NCBI GenBank assembly: GCA_902566775.1
Contig: CACFKF010000004.1
Span: 1 to 64,000, forward strand
DNA length: 64,000 nucleotides
Direction of reading: 5' to 3'
From: an uncultured Pelagibacteraceae bacterium
Lineage (GTDB): Bacteria > Pseudomonadota > Alphaproteobacteria > Pelagibacterales > Pelagibacteraceae
Shown here: positions 34,433 to 44,229 of the stretch, in pieces
Layout of the letters: the number at the start of each line of letters is the position of its first letter
How positions within the stretch are numbered: the first letter of the stretch is position 1
Notes under the pieces: model-generated
Seen by the model: the letters and a program-made list of their open reading frames with translations, nothing else
Databases searched by the model: none
What the model was told of the DNA's origin: nothing
Translations under genes and position numbers: made by a program

Positions 34433-35146
34433 CTACGTTTTTTTTTTGGATAGAGCCGCAAATACACTTGATAAAATGCGAGTTTCTTTTTCTGATAATT
34501 CCATTTTATAAAAAATACTCCTTAAATTTTCTAGCATTATTGTTTTTTTTTCTTTTGGTTTAAAAAAATTAATTTCTTCAAGATGTTTTATGCATAAATT
34601 TGACATTGCATGGATGTTTTTCTTAGATGCGGATTTAATCTTTTTAGATCTAAAATACTTTGATTTTTTCAAGTTTAATATTTGAAAAATAGCTTGAGCT
34701 ACAATTATTAAACTATGGGATAAATTTAAAGATTTAAAATTAGAATTGCTTGGTATTTGTAATACATAATTTGAAAAACTTATTTCTTTATTTGACAATC
34801 CTGATGCCTCAGGTCCAAATAAAAAGGCAATTTTTTTGTTAAAATCTATTTTATTTAATTCGTTTAACTTAATATGTTTAACATTTTTATTTCTAAACCT
34901 AGAAGTTGTTGAAATCAATAAATCGATGTTTTTCATTACAGGTTCTAAAGTCTCATAAACTTTACTTTTTTTTATAATTTCTTGAGCCCCTACTGAAGTA
35001 GCAACTATTTTGTCATTGGGAAAAGTTGGTTTGGGATTGATTACAATTAATTTGAAAAAATTAAAATTTTTCATTGCTCTAGCACATGCTCCAATATTTT
35101 CCGATAATTGGGGCTTGTGTAAAATAAATGAAATATTATTAAACAT
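34433..35146 (-). CDS. TrmJ-like tRNA/rRNA 2'-O-methyltransferase (SPOUT)
   Basis: PQLSENIGACARAMKNF, IAFLFGPEASGLSNKEI. Confidence 0.88.
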   Translation of the reverse strand: MFNNISFILHKPQLSENIGACARAMKNFNFFKLIVINPKPTFPNDKIVATSVGAQEIIKKSKVYETLEPVMKNIDLLISTTSRFRNKNVKHIKLNELNKIDFNKKIAFLFGPEASGLSNKEISFSNYVLQIPSNSNFKSLNLSHSLIIVAQAIFQILNLKKSKYFRSKKIKSASKKNIHAMSNLCIKHLEEINFFKPKEKKTIMLENLRSIFYKMELSEKETRILSSVFAALSKKKT

Positions 35147-36747
35147 TAAAGACTTGCAGGTGCTTTATCTTTAAATAATTTGTAATCTAAGCTATCAACA
35201 AGTGCTTTAAAAGATGCATCAATAATGTTTGCTGAAACTCCAATTGTAAACCAATTTTTGCCCTTTGAATCGGTGCTTTCAATTGAAACTCTTGTTACAG
35301 CTTCAGTGCCTGTGTTTAAAATTCTAACCTTATAATCTACTAATTTTAAGTCTTTTAAATAATGAGAATATTTTGCAAGTTTATCTACATTATTTCTTAT
35401 TGCATTATCAAGTGCATGGACAGGACCATTGCCTTCTCCTTCGCAAAGAATCAATTTTTTATCAACTTCTAATTTAGCTTTTGCTGAAGAAATAATTTCC
35501 CCTACGCTATTTTTTTTCACACTAACATCGTATTCTTTAATTGAAATGTATCTTGGTATTTCATCCATTATTCTTCTTGCCAGTAGTTCAAAAGATGCAT
35601 CTGCACCATCATAGCTGTATCCAATAAATTCTCTATCTTTAACTTCTTCTAAAAGTTTTTTTATTTTTGGATCATCTTGTCTAAATTCTATTCCTATAGA
35701 TTTTAATCTTGAAACTATATTTGACTTTCCAGATTGGTCAGAAACAACAATGTTTCTTGCATTTCCCACATCTTCAGGATTTATATGCTCATATGTTTTT
35801 GGATCTTTTTGTACTGCAGATACATGCAATCCTCCTTTATGTGAAAAAGCAGCAGCTCCAACATAAGGTAAATGTTGATTTGGTTTTCTGTTTAATATTT
35901 CATCAAGCAATCTTGAACATTGAGTTAATTTACCAATATTTTTTTTTTTAATATTTATTTCGTAATCTTTTGAGTAAGTTTCTTTTAAATGCAATGTAGG
36001 AATTACTGACATTAAATTTGCATTTCCACACCTTTCACCTAATCCATTAATTGTTCCTTGTATCTGTCTAACGCCAGATAAAACTGCCGCTAAAGAGTTT
36101 GCAACAGCATTTCCAGTGTCATTATGAGCATGAATACCAAGGTTTTTTCCTGGAACAGATTTGATTACTTCATGTACAATTTCAGAAACTTCGTTAGGTA
36201 ATGTTCCACCATTTGTATCACAAAGCACAATCCATCTAGCACCATTATCGAATGCTGATTTAATACATGAAAGTGCATATTCTTTATTGTTTTTAAAACC
36301 ATCAAAAAAATGTTCAGCATCAAACATGAATTCTTTTTTTTCTTTAACAAAAAGTTTTGTACTTTCTGAAATATTTTCTAAATTTTCTTTATTTGATATT
36401 CCTAGTGCTACATCAACATGAAAATCCCAAGATTTACCAACCAAACATACAGCCGGCGTATTACTATTTAGTATAGATGAAAGTCCGGGATCATTATCAG
36501 CACTTCTGCCTGCTCTTTTAGTCATACCAAAAGCTGTCAATACCGAATTATTTAATTTAATTTTTTTTTGAAAAAACTCTGTGTCTGTAGGATTAGCACC
36601 TGGCCAACCTCCTTCGATATAGTCCACCCCTAAATCATCTAAAGCTTTGGCTATTTTTAATTTATCATCTATTGAAAAATCAACACCTTGGGTTTGTGCA
36701 CCATCTCTCAACGTAGTATCAAATATATGTATTTTTTCTTTACTCAT
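35146..36747 (-). CDS. cimA: (R)-citramalate synthase
   Basis: DTTLRDGAQTQGVDFSIDDKLKIAKALDDLGVDYIEGGWPGANPTD; likely start MSKEKIHIF at 36747 (ATGA overlap with the cysS stop). Confidence 0.93.
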   Translation of the reverse strand: MSKEKIHIFDTTLRDGAQTQGVDFSIDDKLKIAKALDDLGVDYIEGGWPGANPTDTEFFQKKIKLNNSVLTAFGMTKRAGRSADNDPGLSSILNSNTPAVCLVGKSWDFHVDVALGISNKENLENISESTKLFVKEKKEFMFDAEHFFDGFKNNKEYALSCIKSAFDNGARWIVLCDTNGGTLPNEVSEIVHEVIKSVPGKNLGIHAHNDTGNAVANSLAAVLSGVRQIQGTINGLGERCGNANLMSVIPTLHLKETYSKDYEINIKKKNIGKLTQCSRLLDEILNRKPNQHLPYVGAAAFSHKGGLHVSAVQKDPKTYEHINPEDVGNARNIVVSDQSGKSNIVSRLKSIGIEFRQDDPKIKKLLEEVKDREFIGYSYDGADASFELLARRIMDEIPRYISIKEYDVSVKKNSVGEIISSAKAKLEVDKKLILCEGEGNGPVHALDNAIRNNVDKLAKYSHYLKDLKLVDYKVRILNTGTEAVTRVSIESTDSKGKNWFTIGVSANIIDASFKALVDSLDYKLFKDKAPASL

Positions 36748-38138
36748 TTTAATTTCCAAGTGGTTTTACCATCTTTATCCTCTATTTCTATACCATTCTC
36801 TAGTAGCTCATCTCTTATTCTGTCAGCTTCAACATAATCTTTTTTTTCTCTAGCTTTATTTCTTAGTTCAATTCTTTCCTGTATCACTTTTACCTCAACT
36901 CTCATTGCTTTAAATCTTGAATATCTCCAATCTTCTTTGGACTCAATTAACAATCCAATAAAATTACATGCTGAAATAAATATTATTTTATCGTTTTCGT
37001 TTCCTTGTTTAGCTTTTTCAAAAAGTTTATGAAGATTTGCAATATACCCGGGTGTATTTAAATCATCATATAGTGGTGCTAAATATTCATCAGGTATTTT
37101 TATAGATTTTTCTAAAAGTTTTTTTTTAATTGGATCACCAAAACCATCGTAATTATCTACTTCATACCATTTTTCAATTGTGTTTTTACAATTTTCATAA
37201 AGCTTTTCACTCCAATCTAGTGGTTGCCTATAATGAGTGCTCATTAAAGCTAGTCTTAATATTTGACCTGAGCCCCACTCTTTAACTTGATTAATAGATA
37301 AAATATTTCCTTGTGACTTTGCCATTTTTTCTTTTGACATAGTAATAAATCCATTATGAACCCAATAATTTGCAAAAGTTTCATTTTCATTTGCACATCT
37401 AGATTGTGCAATTTCATTTTCATGATGCGGAAAAATTAAATCCATTCCTCCTCCATGAATATCGAATTTATCACCTAAAAATTTCTTAGACATAACCGAA
37501 CATTCAAGGTGCCAACCGGGTCTACCCTTTCCCCATGGAGATTCCCATGATGGCTCACTTTCTGTTGATGGCTTCCACAATACAAAATCAGCTGGATTTT
37601 TTTTATTTTCTGAAACCTCAACTCTTGCACCGGCAATTAATTCATCTAATTTTTTGTTTGATAATTTTCCATAATCTTCAAATTTTTTTACTTCAAAATA
37701 AACATGATTATTAATTTCGTAAGCAAATTTATTGGTAATAAGTTTATTAATCATTTCAATCATTAAAGAAATATTTTCAGTCGCTTTTGGCTCCTGCGTA
37801 GGAGTCTCGCAATTCAAATATTCACAATCTTCATGAAAAATATTTGTAATTTTTTTTGTAAGATCACCTATTGAAATCTTTTTTTCAATTGAAGAAGCTA
37901 TTATTTTATCATCTATATCTGTAATATTTCTTACATAGCTAACTGAATTATTTCCATATTTGCATTTTAAAACTTTGAACAAAATATCAAACACAACTAA
38001 TGGTCTTGCATTTCCAATGTGTGGATTATCATAAACAGTTGGTCCGCAAACATACATTCCAATTTTTTTTGGGTTAATTGGTGTAAATTTGTGCTTCTTA
38101 TTACCAAGGCTATTTGTTAAAAAAATATCTTTATTCAT
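36744..38138 (-). CDS. cysS: Cysteinyl-tRNA synthetase
   Basis: 464 aa; YVCGPTVYDNPHIGNARP, MSKEKMAKSQGN (KMSKS-like). Confidence 0.97.
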   Translation of the reverse strand: MNKDIFLTNSLGNKKHKFTPINPKKIGMYVCGPTVYDNPHIGNARPLVVFDILFKVLKCKYGNNSVSYVRNITDIDDKIIASSIEKKISIGDLTKKITNIFHEDCEYLNCETPTQEPKATENISLMIEMINKLITNKFAYEINNHVYFEVKKFEDYGKLSNKKLDELIAGARVEVSENKKNPADFVLWKPSTESEPSWESPWGKGRPGWHLECSVMSKKFLGDKFDIHGGGMDLIFPHHENEIAQSRCANENETFANYWVHNGFITMSKEKMAKSQGNILSINQVKEWGSGQILRLALMSTHYRQPLDWSEKLYENCKNTIEKWYEVDNYDGFGDPIKKKLLEKSIKIPDEYLAPLYDDLNTPGYIANLHKLFEKAKQGNENDKIIFISACNFIGLLIESKEDWRYSRFKAMRVEVKVIQERIELRNKAREKKDYVEADRIRDELLENGIEIEDKDGKTTWKLK

Positions 38139-38183
38139 TATTCTAGAAATATACTTTAATTTCCTGTTTGTGAATCTTTTAGA

Positions 38184-38921
38184 TCACTTAGGAATCTTAC
38201 AAACCGGAATTGGCTCCATTTTGTGAAGATTTAATTTTCTTATTTTAATGTATTTTTCATAATTAGGTGAATTTGGATTGCTCATAGCTTCTTCTACTTC
38301 TTCATATTTTAAGCCTAATTGACTTTCGTCAGTTCTTCCATCATCCCATAAACCATCGGTAGGTTTCGCTTTTATAATTTGTTCTGAAATCTTTAACTCT
38401 TTTCCAAGTTCCCAAACATCTGTTTTGGTACAATCAGCAATTGGAGAAATATCAACACCTCCATCTCCATATTTAGTATAAAAACCAACTCCAAAATCTT
38501 CAACTTTATTTCCCGTTCCAACAACAATTCCATTATTTGCTGCAGCAACTTGATATAGCGTTGTCATTCTTAGTCTAGCTCTTGAGTTTGCCATGCCATG
38601 TTCATTTTTAAAACCTGACAAAGCATTTTCAAAGTTTTTAAAAACATTATCAAGTTCCAAAGAATGAGACTCAACATTATTAAATTTATCACTTAACCAC
38701 TTTTTATGTAAAAGACTTAAGTCATTTTGTTCTTTATTTTGTTTGATTGGCATAGTTAAAACTATTGTTTTTAAATCTGTCATGGCGCATAAAGTGCTTG
38801 TAACTGAAGAGTCTATGCCGCCAGAAATTCCAATAACTAATGATTGGGCTTTAACGGGCATTGAATTTACATAATTCAATATCCAATCTTTTATAAACAC
38901 AATTTTTTTACTTACTTCCAT
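38184..38921 (-). CDS. nadE: NH3-dependent NAD synthetase (no glutaminase domain)
   Basis: 245 aa; VIGISGGIDSSVTSTLC P-loop, GTGNKVEDFGVGFYTKYGDGGVDISPI. Confidence 0.93.
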   Translation of the reverse strand: MEVSKKIVFIKDWILNYVNSMPVKAQSLVIGISGGIDSSVTSTLCAMTDLKTIVLTMPIKQNKEQNDLSLLHKKWLSDKFNNVESHSLELDNVFKNFENALSGFKNEHGMANSRARLRMTTLYQVAAANNGIVVGTGNKVEDFGVGFYTKYGDGGVDISPIADCTKTDVWELGKELKISEQIIKAKPTDGLWDDGRTDESQLGLKYEEVEEAMSNPNSPNYEKYIKIRKLNLHKMEPIPVCKIPK

Positions 38922-38959
38922 AAATCAAATATACGTTAAAGGATTTCTTTAATAAACGC

Positions 38960-40339
38960 TTAAGAAGCCGCCCTAATTCCACTTCTAGCATAAATGGAAT
39001 TCTTTTTAATCTCGTCAGAAATTAAAAAGGCTAGCTCTAAAGCCTGATTAGCATTTAATCTTGGATCGCAATGAGTATGATATCTGCTAGATAAATCTTG
39101 GTCAGATATTTTTTGTGCACCACCAGTACATTCTGTTACATTTTGACCTGTCATCTCTATGTGCAAACCCCCAGCATAAGATCCTTCGCTCTGATGAACA
39201 GCAAAAACGTTTTTAACTTCTTTTAAAACATTGTTAAATGGTCTCGTTTTAAAACCTGAAGCAGATTTAATTGTATTTCCATGCATAGGGTCACATGACC
39301 AAATAACATTTATGCCTTCTTTTTTGATTGTTCTTATTAATCTTGGCAAAAATTTTTCTACATTTTCATGTCCAAATCTAGATATTAAAGTAATTTTTCC
39401 TTTTTCATTTTTTGGATTGATTACATTAGCAATTTTTACAATTTCGTCAGCTTTAGTTGTTGGTCCACATTTTATTCCTATAGGATTTTCTATTCCTCTA
39501 CAAAATTCAACGTGACCACCATCTAATTGTCTAGTCCTGTCACCTATCCAAACAAAATGTGCTGAAGTATCATGATGCTCTCCAGTTGTAGAGTCTATTC
39601 TTGTCATGCTTTCTTCAAAAGGTAGTAGCAATGCTTCGTGCGAAGTCCAAAAATTTACTGTTTTTAATCTTCTATTAAATTCAGAATTAATTCCACAAGC
39701 ATCCATAAAAGCAAGAGCATCGGCAATCTTATCTTCTAGTTCTTTAAATTTTTTAGCTTGGGGACTTTTTTTTATATATCCCAAGTTCCACAAATGAACA
39801 TTTTTTAAATCGGCAAATCCTCCATGGCAAAAGGCTCTTATTAAATTTAATGTGGAAGCAGCCTGAGAATATGCTTTAAATAATCTTTTGGGATCTGGCT
39901 TTCTTGCTTTTTCACTAAATTCTATTCCATTAATATTGTCCCCTAGGTAACTTGGTAATTCTTTATTTCCTTTTTTTTCAGTTGGAGAAGTTCTTGGTTT
40001 AGAAAACTGTCCCGCAATTCTTCCAACTTTAATAACAGGTAAAGAAGCAGAATAAGTTAAAACCAAAGACATTTGTAATATAACTTTAAAAGTGTCTCTT
40101 ATATTATCTGGATTAAATTCAGCAAAACTTTCTGCGCAATCCCCTCCTTGCAACAAAAACGCTTTGCCATCAACAACATTTGATAATTGTTCTTTCAAAT
40201 GCCTTGTTTCTCCAGCAAATACTAGTGGAGGAAACTTCCTTATTTTACCAAGAACCATATTAAGCTCTTTTTCATCCTTATACTTAGGAATATGTTTTAC
40301 TGGGTAGTTTCTCCAACTATTTAATTTCCATTTTTTCAT
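38960..40339 (-). CDS. Class II 3-deoxy-7-phosphoheptulonate (DAHP) synthase
   Basis: 459 aa; LLQGGDCAESF, GRIAGQFSKPRT, CDPMHGNT. Confidence 0.95.
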   Translation of the reverse strand: MKKWKLNSWRNYPVKHIPKYKDEKELNMVLGKIRKFPPLVFAGETRHLKEQLSNVVDGKAFLLQGGDCAESFAEFNPDNIRDTFKVILQMSLVLTYSASLPVIKVGRIAGQFSKPRTSPTEKKGNKELPSYLGDNINGIEFSEKARKPDPKRLFKAYSQAASTLNLIRAFCHGGFADLKNVHLWNLGYIKKSPQAKKFKELEDKIADALAFMDACGINSEFNRRLKTVNFWTSHEALLLPFEESMTRIDSTTGEHHDTSAHFVWIGDRTRQLDGGHVEFCRGIENPIGIKCGPTTKADEIVKIANVINPKNEKGKITLISRFGHENVEKFLPRLIRTIKKEGINVIWSCDPMHGNTIKSASGFKTRPFNNVLKEVKNVFAVHQSEGSYAGGLHIEMTGQNVTECTGGAQKISDQDLSSRYHTHCDPRLNANQALELAFLISDEIKKNSIYARSGIRAAS

Positions 40340-40408
40340 AATACAACTCTAAGATGTATATATAGATCAGATATTATAAAAGTAAATTTGTTTTTTATTA
40401 AGTGTTAT

Positions 40409-42226
40409 TTATTCAACTGTTACTGATTTTGCTAAGTTTCTAGGTTTATCAATATCACAATTTTTCAGTAAAGCGACGTGATACGCTAAAAACTGAATTG
40501 GAATGCTTAACAAAAAAGAATTTATAGTAGAATTTGTTTTTGGTATTTTAAATTTAAATCTAATATTTTCATTTGTAGTTTCAGAAGCATCATCAGTAAT
40601 CATTATTACTTTTCCTCCTCTAGCAATCACCTCTTGCATGTTTGATACGGTTTTTTCAAAAAATCTATCTTTTGGCGCCAAAACAATTACCGGCATTCCA
40701 TCCTCTATTAAGGCAAGAGGCCCATGTTTCATTTCGCCAGCAGCATAACCTTCGGCATGTATGTAAGATAATTCTTTTAACTTAAGGGCTCCTTCCATAG
40801 CAATAGGATAGGAATAGCCTCTTCCTAAATACATAGTACCTTTTGCTGTAATAAAATCTCTTGCTATTACCTGAATATCATTTTGTTTAGATAGTGTTTC
40901 TTTAATTAAATCTGGAAGTTTTATAAGATCTAAGATCAATTTTTTATATTTTTCTATGTCAATATCGTTTCTCTCCCTAGATATTTTCAAAATTAACAAA
41001 TAAAGAACAAGCATTTGACCTAGAAATGCTTTGGTAGATGCTACGCCTATTTCGGGTCCAGCATGAATAGGTAAAACAAAATCTGATAATCTTGCTATGG
41101 AACTTTCAGTAACATTAACAATGCCACAAGTTTTAATATTATTTTTTTTACATTTTTCAAGCGCAGCATAGGTGTCGGCTGTTTCGCCAGATTGGGATAC
41201 GAAGATATAAAGGTCATTTGAGTTTAATTTCACATTTCTGTATCTAAATTCTGAGGCTATATCTGCTTCAGTATCTATAGATGTGAATTCTTCGATCCAA
41301 TACTTTGCCATTAAACACGAATGATAAGCTGTACCACATGCGATTAATCTGATTTTATTTATTTTTCTTGGATCAATAGGTAAATTATAAATATTTATTT
41401 CTTTGCGTGTTTTATCCAAATACTCGTTGATACATTTTTTTGTTGTGGACGATTGTTCGTCTATTTCTTTTGACATAAAGTCTTTGAAGTCACCTTTGTC
41501 AGCAACATTATCTTCATTAGATAATTCAAAAATTTCTTTGTTAATTTTTTTTTTTTCAGAATTGTAAAATTCTACTTTTTCTTTATAAAGCAAACAGAAA
41601 TCACCATCGTCTAAATAAGAAATTTTATTAGTCATTGTTTTAAGTGCGTAGGAATCAGAACCAATAAAATTTTCATTATGTCCATAGCCTACTGCTAATG
41701 GACTTCCTCTTCTTGCTCCAACAACAACATTTTTAAAATCTTTAAATATAACTCCTAAAGCAAAACTTCCTTCAAGTTTTTCTAAAGTTTTATGAATACA
41801 ATTTATCAAATCATCTGATTTTAAAAAATCAGTTAAAATTACGGTTATAACTTCAGTATCTGTTTGTGATTTAAATTTATACCCTTTATTAATATATTCT
41901 TGCCTTAGCTTATCTGAATTTTCAATTATGCCATTATGTACAACTGATACAACTTCTGAAGAATGTGGATGTGCATTAATTTTGTTTGGAATTCCATGTG
42001 TCGCCCATCTAACATGGCCTATTCCAAGATCTCCGTCTGAAGGGTTTTGAAAAAGAATTTTTTCTAATTTATCAACTCTCCCAGAACATTTTTTTTCATT
42101 AATTTCGCCTCTGCTAATAGTTGAAATACCAGCTGAATCATAACCTCGATACTCCAATTTCTTTAATGCCCCAATGATGCTCGAAGATACAGATTTATTA
42201 CTAACTATTCCTACTATTCCACACAT
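40409..42226 (-). CDS. glmS: Glucosamine-fructose-6-phosphate aminotransferase (isomerizing)
   Basis: 605 aa; MCGIVGIV, GHVRWATHG, LRNLAKSVTVE C-terminus. Confidence 0.98.
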   Translation of the reverse strand: MCGIVGIVSNKSVSSSIIGALKKLEYRGYDSAGISTISRGEINEKKCSGRVDKLEKILFQNPSDGDLGIGHVRWATHGIPNKINAHPHSSEVVSVVHNGIIENSDKLRQEYINKGYKFKSQTDTEVITVILTDFLKSDDLINCIHKTLEKLEGSFALGVIFKDFKNVVVGARRGSPLAVGYGHNENFIGSDSYALKTMTNKISYLDDGDFCLLYKEKVEFYNSEKKKINKEIFELSNEDNVADKGDFKDFMSKEIDEQSSTTKKCINEYLDKTRKEINIYNLPIDPRKINKIRLIACGTAYHSCLMAKYWIEEFTSIDTEADIASEFRYRNVKLNSNDLYIFVSQSGETADTYAALEKCKKNNIKTCGIVNVTESSIARLSDFVLPIHAGPEIGVASTKAFLGQMLVLYLLILKISRERNDIDIEKYKKLILDLIKLPDLIKETLSKQNDIQVIARDFITAKGTMYLGRGYSYPIAMEGALKLKELSYIHAEGYAAGEMKHGPLALIEDGMPVIVLAPKDRFFEKTVSNMQEVIARGGKVIMITDDASETTNENIRFKFKIPKTNSTINSFLLSIPIQFLAYHVALLKNCDIDKPRNLAKSVTVE

Positions 42227-42837
42227 TATTTTTTTCTTTTATAATTTTTAATTTCAACCTGTGAAGATCTTGTTAAAGCTAAAGCATTTTTTTTCACATT
42301 TTTTGTTATAACCGATCCAGCTCCTACAACGCTATTTTTATTAATTGTTATGGGAGCGACTAAAGAAGCATTAGATCCTATAAAAACTTTATCCTTTATA
42401 TTTGTTTTGCTTTTTTTAATTCCATCATAATTGCATGTGATTGTTCCTGCTCCTATATTAACATTTTTACCTAATAAAGAATCGCCTATATAAGATAAAT
42501 GATTTACTTTTGATCCTTTGCCAATTTTGCTTTTCTTAACTTCAACAAAATTTCCAACTCTTGAACCTGATTTTAATATCGTGCCAGGCCGTATTCTTGC
42601 ATAAGGTCCAATGCTTACATTATTTTCTATTTTTACATTCTCTAAATGTGAAAATGAAAAAATTTTAACATTGTTTTGAATTTTTACTTTTTCTTTAATT
42701 ACAACATAGGGATCTATTCTTACATTTTTTCCTATTTTAGTATCTTTAGAGAAAAAGACTGTTTCGGGAGCTATCATTTTAACTCCTTGTTTTGTAAATT
42801 TTTTTCTTAAATTCTCTTGTAAATTTGTTTGTTTCAT
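42226..42837 (-). CDS. GlmU C-terminal-like acetyltransferase (left-handed beta-helix) lacking the uridyltransferase domain
   Basis: 203 aa; GVKMIAPETVFFSKDTKIG, RPGTILKSGSRVGNFVEVKKSKIGKGSKVNHLSYIGDSLLGKNVNIGAGTITCNYDGIKK; no GxGTRM nucleotidyltransferase motif. Confidence 0.9.
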   Translation of the reverse strand: MKQTNLQENLRKKFTKQGVKMIAPETVFFSKDTKIGKNVRIDPYVVIKEKVKIQNNVKIFSFSHLENVKIENNVSIGPYARIRPGTILKSGSRVGNFVEVKKSKIGKGSKVNHLSYIGDSLLGKNVNIGAGTITCNYDGIKKSKTNIKDKVFIGSNASLVAPITINKNSVVGAGSVITKNVKKNALALTRSSQVEIKNYKRKK

Positions 42838-42908
42838 CTATTAAGATTTCTTATATTAGACTAATAATGTTCTTTAATTCACAAATTATTTCTTATTAAT
42901 ACTTTTAA

Positions 42909-43598
42909 ATGAGTCAAAAACTAACAATAATATTTGATCTTGATGGAACTTTAGTAGATACAGCTCCAGATCTTCTAAACGCACATAACCATGTAATGAA
43001 AAAATTTGGTTACAGCTCAAGGAATCTTGATGAAATAAAAAATCTTGCAGGCAAAGGAGCTGCTGTAATGATTGGTAGGTCTATATGGGAATCTGCAAAA
43101 AAAGAATTTTCTTCTATTGATGATCAAAAAACCAAAAATGAAATGATAGATGAGTTTATTAACTATTATGGGAAAAATATTGTTGTAAAAAGTAAACTTA
43201 TAAATGGAGTTTATGAATTTCTTAAATGGGCAAAGTCAAAAAATATATCTATGGGGGTGTGCACAAATAAACAAGAACATTTAGCTGTAGATTTATTAAA
43301 GAAAATAAAAATTTATGATTTTTTTGAATACGTTGCTGGTAGAAATACTTTTGAATACTGTAAACCTGACCCTAGACATATTACCAACATGATAAAAATT
43401 ATGAATGGGAACGTCAAAAAAAGTTTGATGGTTGGTGATAGCGAAAATGACGCCGAAGCTGCAAAGTCAGCTGGTATTTCAATGATACTTTTGGAGAATG
43501 GTTATACCGATAAGAAAACTGAACAAATTTATCACAACCACTTGATTAAAGATTTTACTGGTATTGAAAAAATAGTTATCAATTATTTAAATGATTGA
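42909..43598 (+). CDS. gph: Phosphoglycolate phosphatase (HAD family)
   Basis: IIFDLDGTLVDTAPDLLNAHN, MVGDSENDAEAAKSAG. Confidence 0.9.
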   Translation: MSQKLTIIFDLDGTLVDTAPDLLNAHNHVMKKFGYSSRNLDEIKNLAGKGAAVMIGRSIWESAKKEFSSIDDQKTKNEMIDEFINYYGKNIVVKSKLINGVYEFLKWAKSKNISMGVCTNKQEHLAVDLLKKIKIYDFFEYVAGRNTFEYCKPDPRHITNMIKIMNGNVKKSLMVGDSENDAEAAKSAGISMILLENGYTDKKTEQIYHNHLIKDFTGIEKIVINYLND

Positions 43599-44193
43599 TT
43601 TAAATCTTTTTTTTGCTTTAGTAAGCTTCTATTTTGTCATGTATGTAACTCCTGGGCCTAATAATGCTATGGTTCTTACATCGGGAATAAAATTTGGTTT
43701 TTCAAAAACCGTTCCTCATATGGGTGGAATAACAATAGGACATGTTTTGCAGGTAGTTTTAGTTTGTCTTGGCCTCGGCAAGTTATTTCAAATATTTCCA
43801 CTAATTCAAAATATACTTAGAATAATATGTGCATTATACCTTTTATATCTTGGCTATAAAATTATTGGATCCTTTAGCAAAATCAAAGATGATGACTCAA
43901 GACCTTTAAAATTTTATGAAGCAGCACTGTTTCAACTTGTAAATCCAAAGGCATGGACTATTTCTACTATGGTAGCATCAGGTTTTTTGCCAACGGATGA
44001 AAAATTAATAATTTCAATTCTTTTTATTTCAATAACAGCTTTAATTATTTGTCCTATATCAATATCTATTTGGGCTGGTTTTGGTTCTGGAATTAGAAAT
44101 TTAGTTAAAAATAATAAGAAAAAAGCAATTGTAGAGTACTTTTTGGCTATATTACTTTTAATAACTGCCATTTTGATTGTAATAGATAAATAA
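43591..44193 (+). CDS. LysE family translocator
   Basis: YVTPGPNNAMVLTSGIKFGF, NPKAWTIS. Confidence 0.9.
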   Translation: MIDLNLFFALVSFYFVMYVTPGPNNAMVLTSGIKFGFSKTVPHMGGITIGHVLQVVLVCLGLGKLFQIFPLIQNILRIICALYLLYLGYKIIGSFSKIKDDDSRPLKFYEAALFQLVNPKAWTISTMVASGFLPTDEKLIISILFISITALIICPISISIWAGFGSGIRNLVKNNKKKAIVEYFLAILLLITAILIVIDK

Positions 44194-44229
44194 TTTATTA
44201 TTAGTATTAAAAAAATTTAAGGAGATATT

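Noticed and set aside
35429-36421. Plus-strand ORFs opposite cimA (35429..35614, 35709..35951, 36161..36421)
   Set aside because: Antisense to a strongly conserved enzyme, with no recognisable domains.
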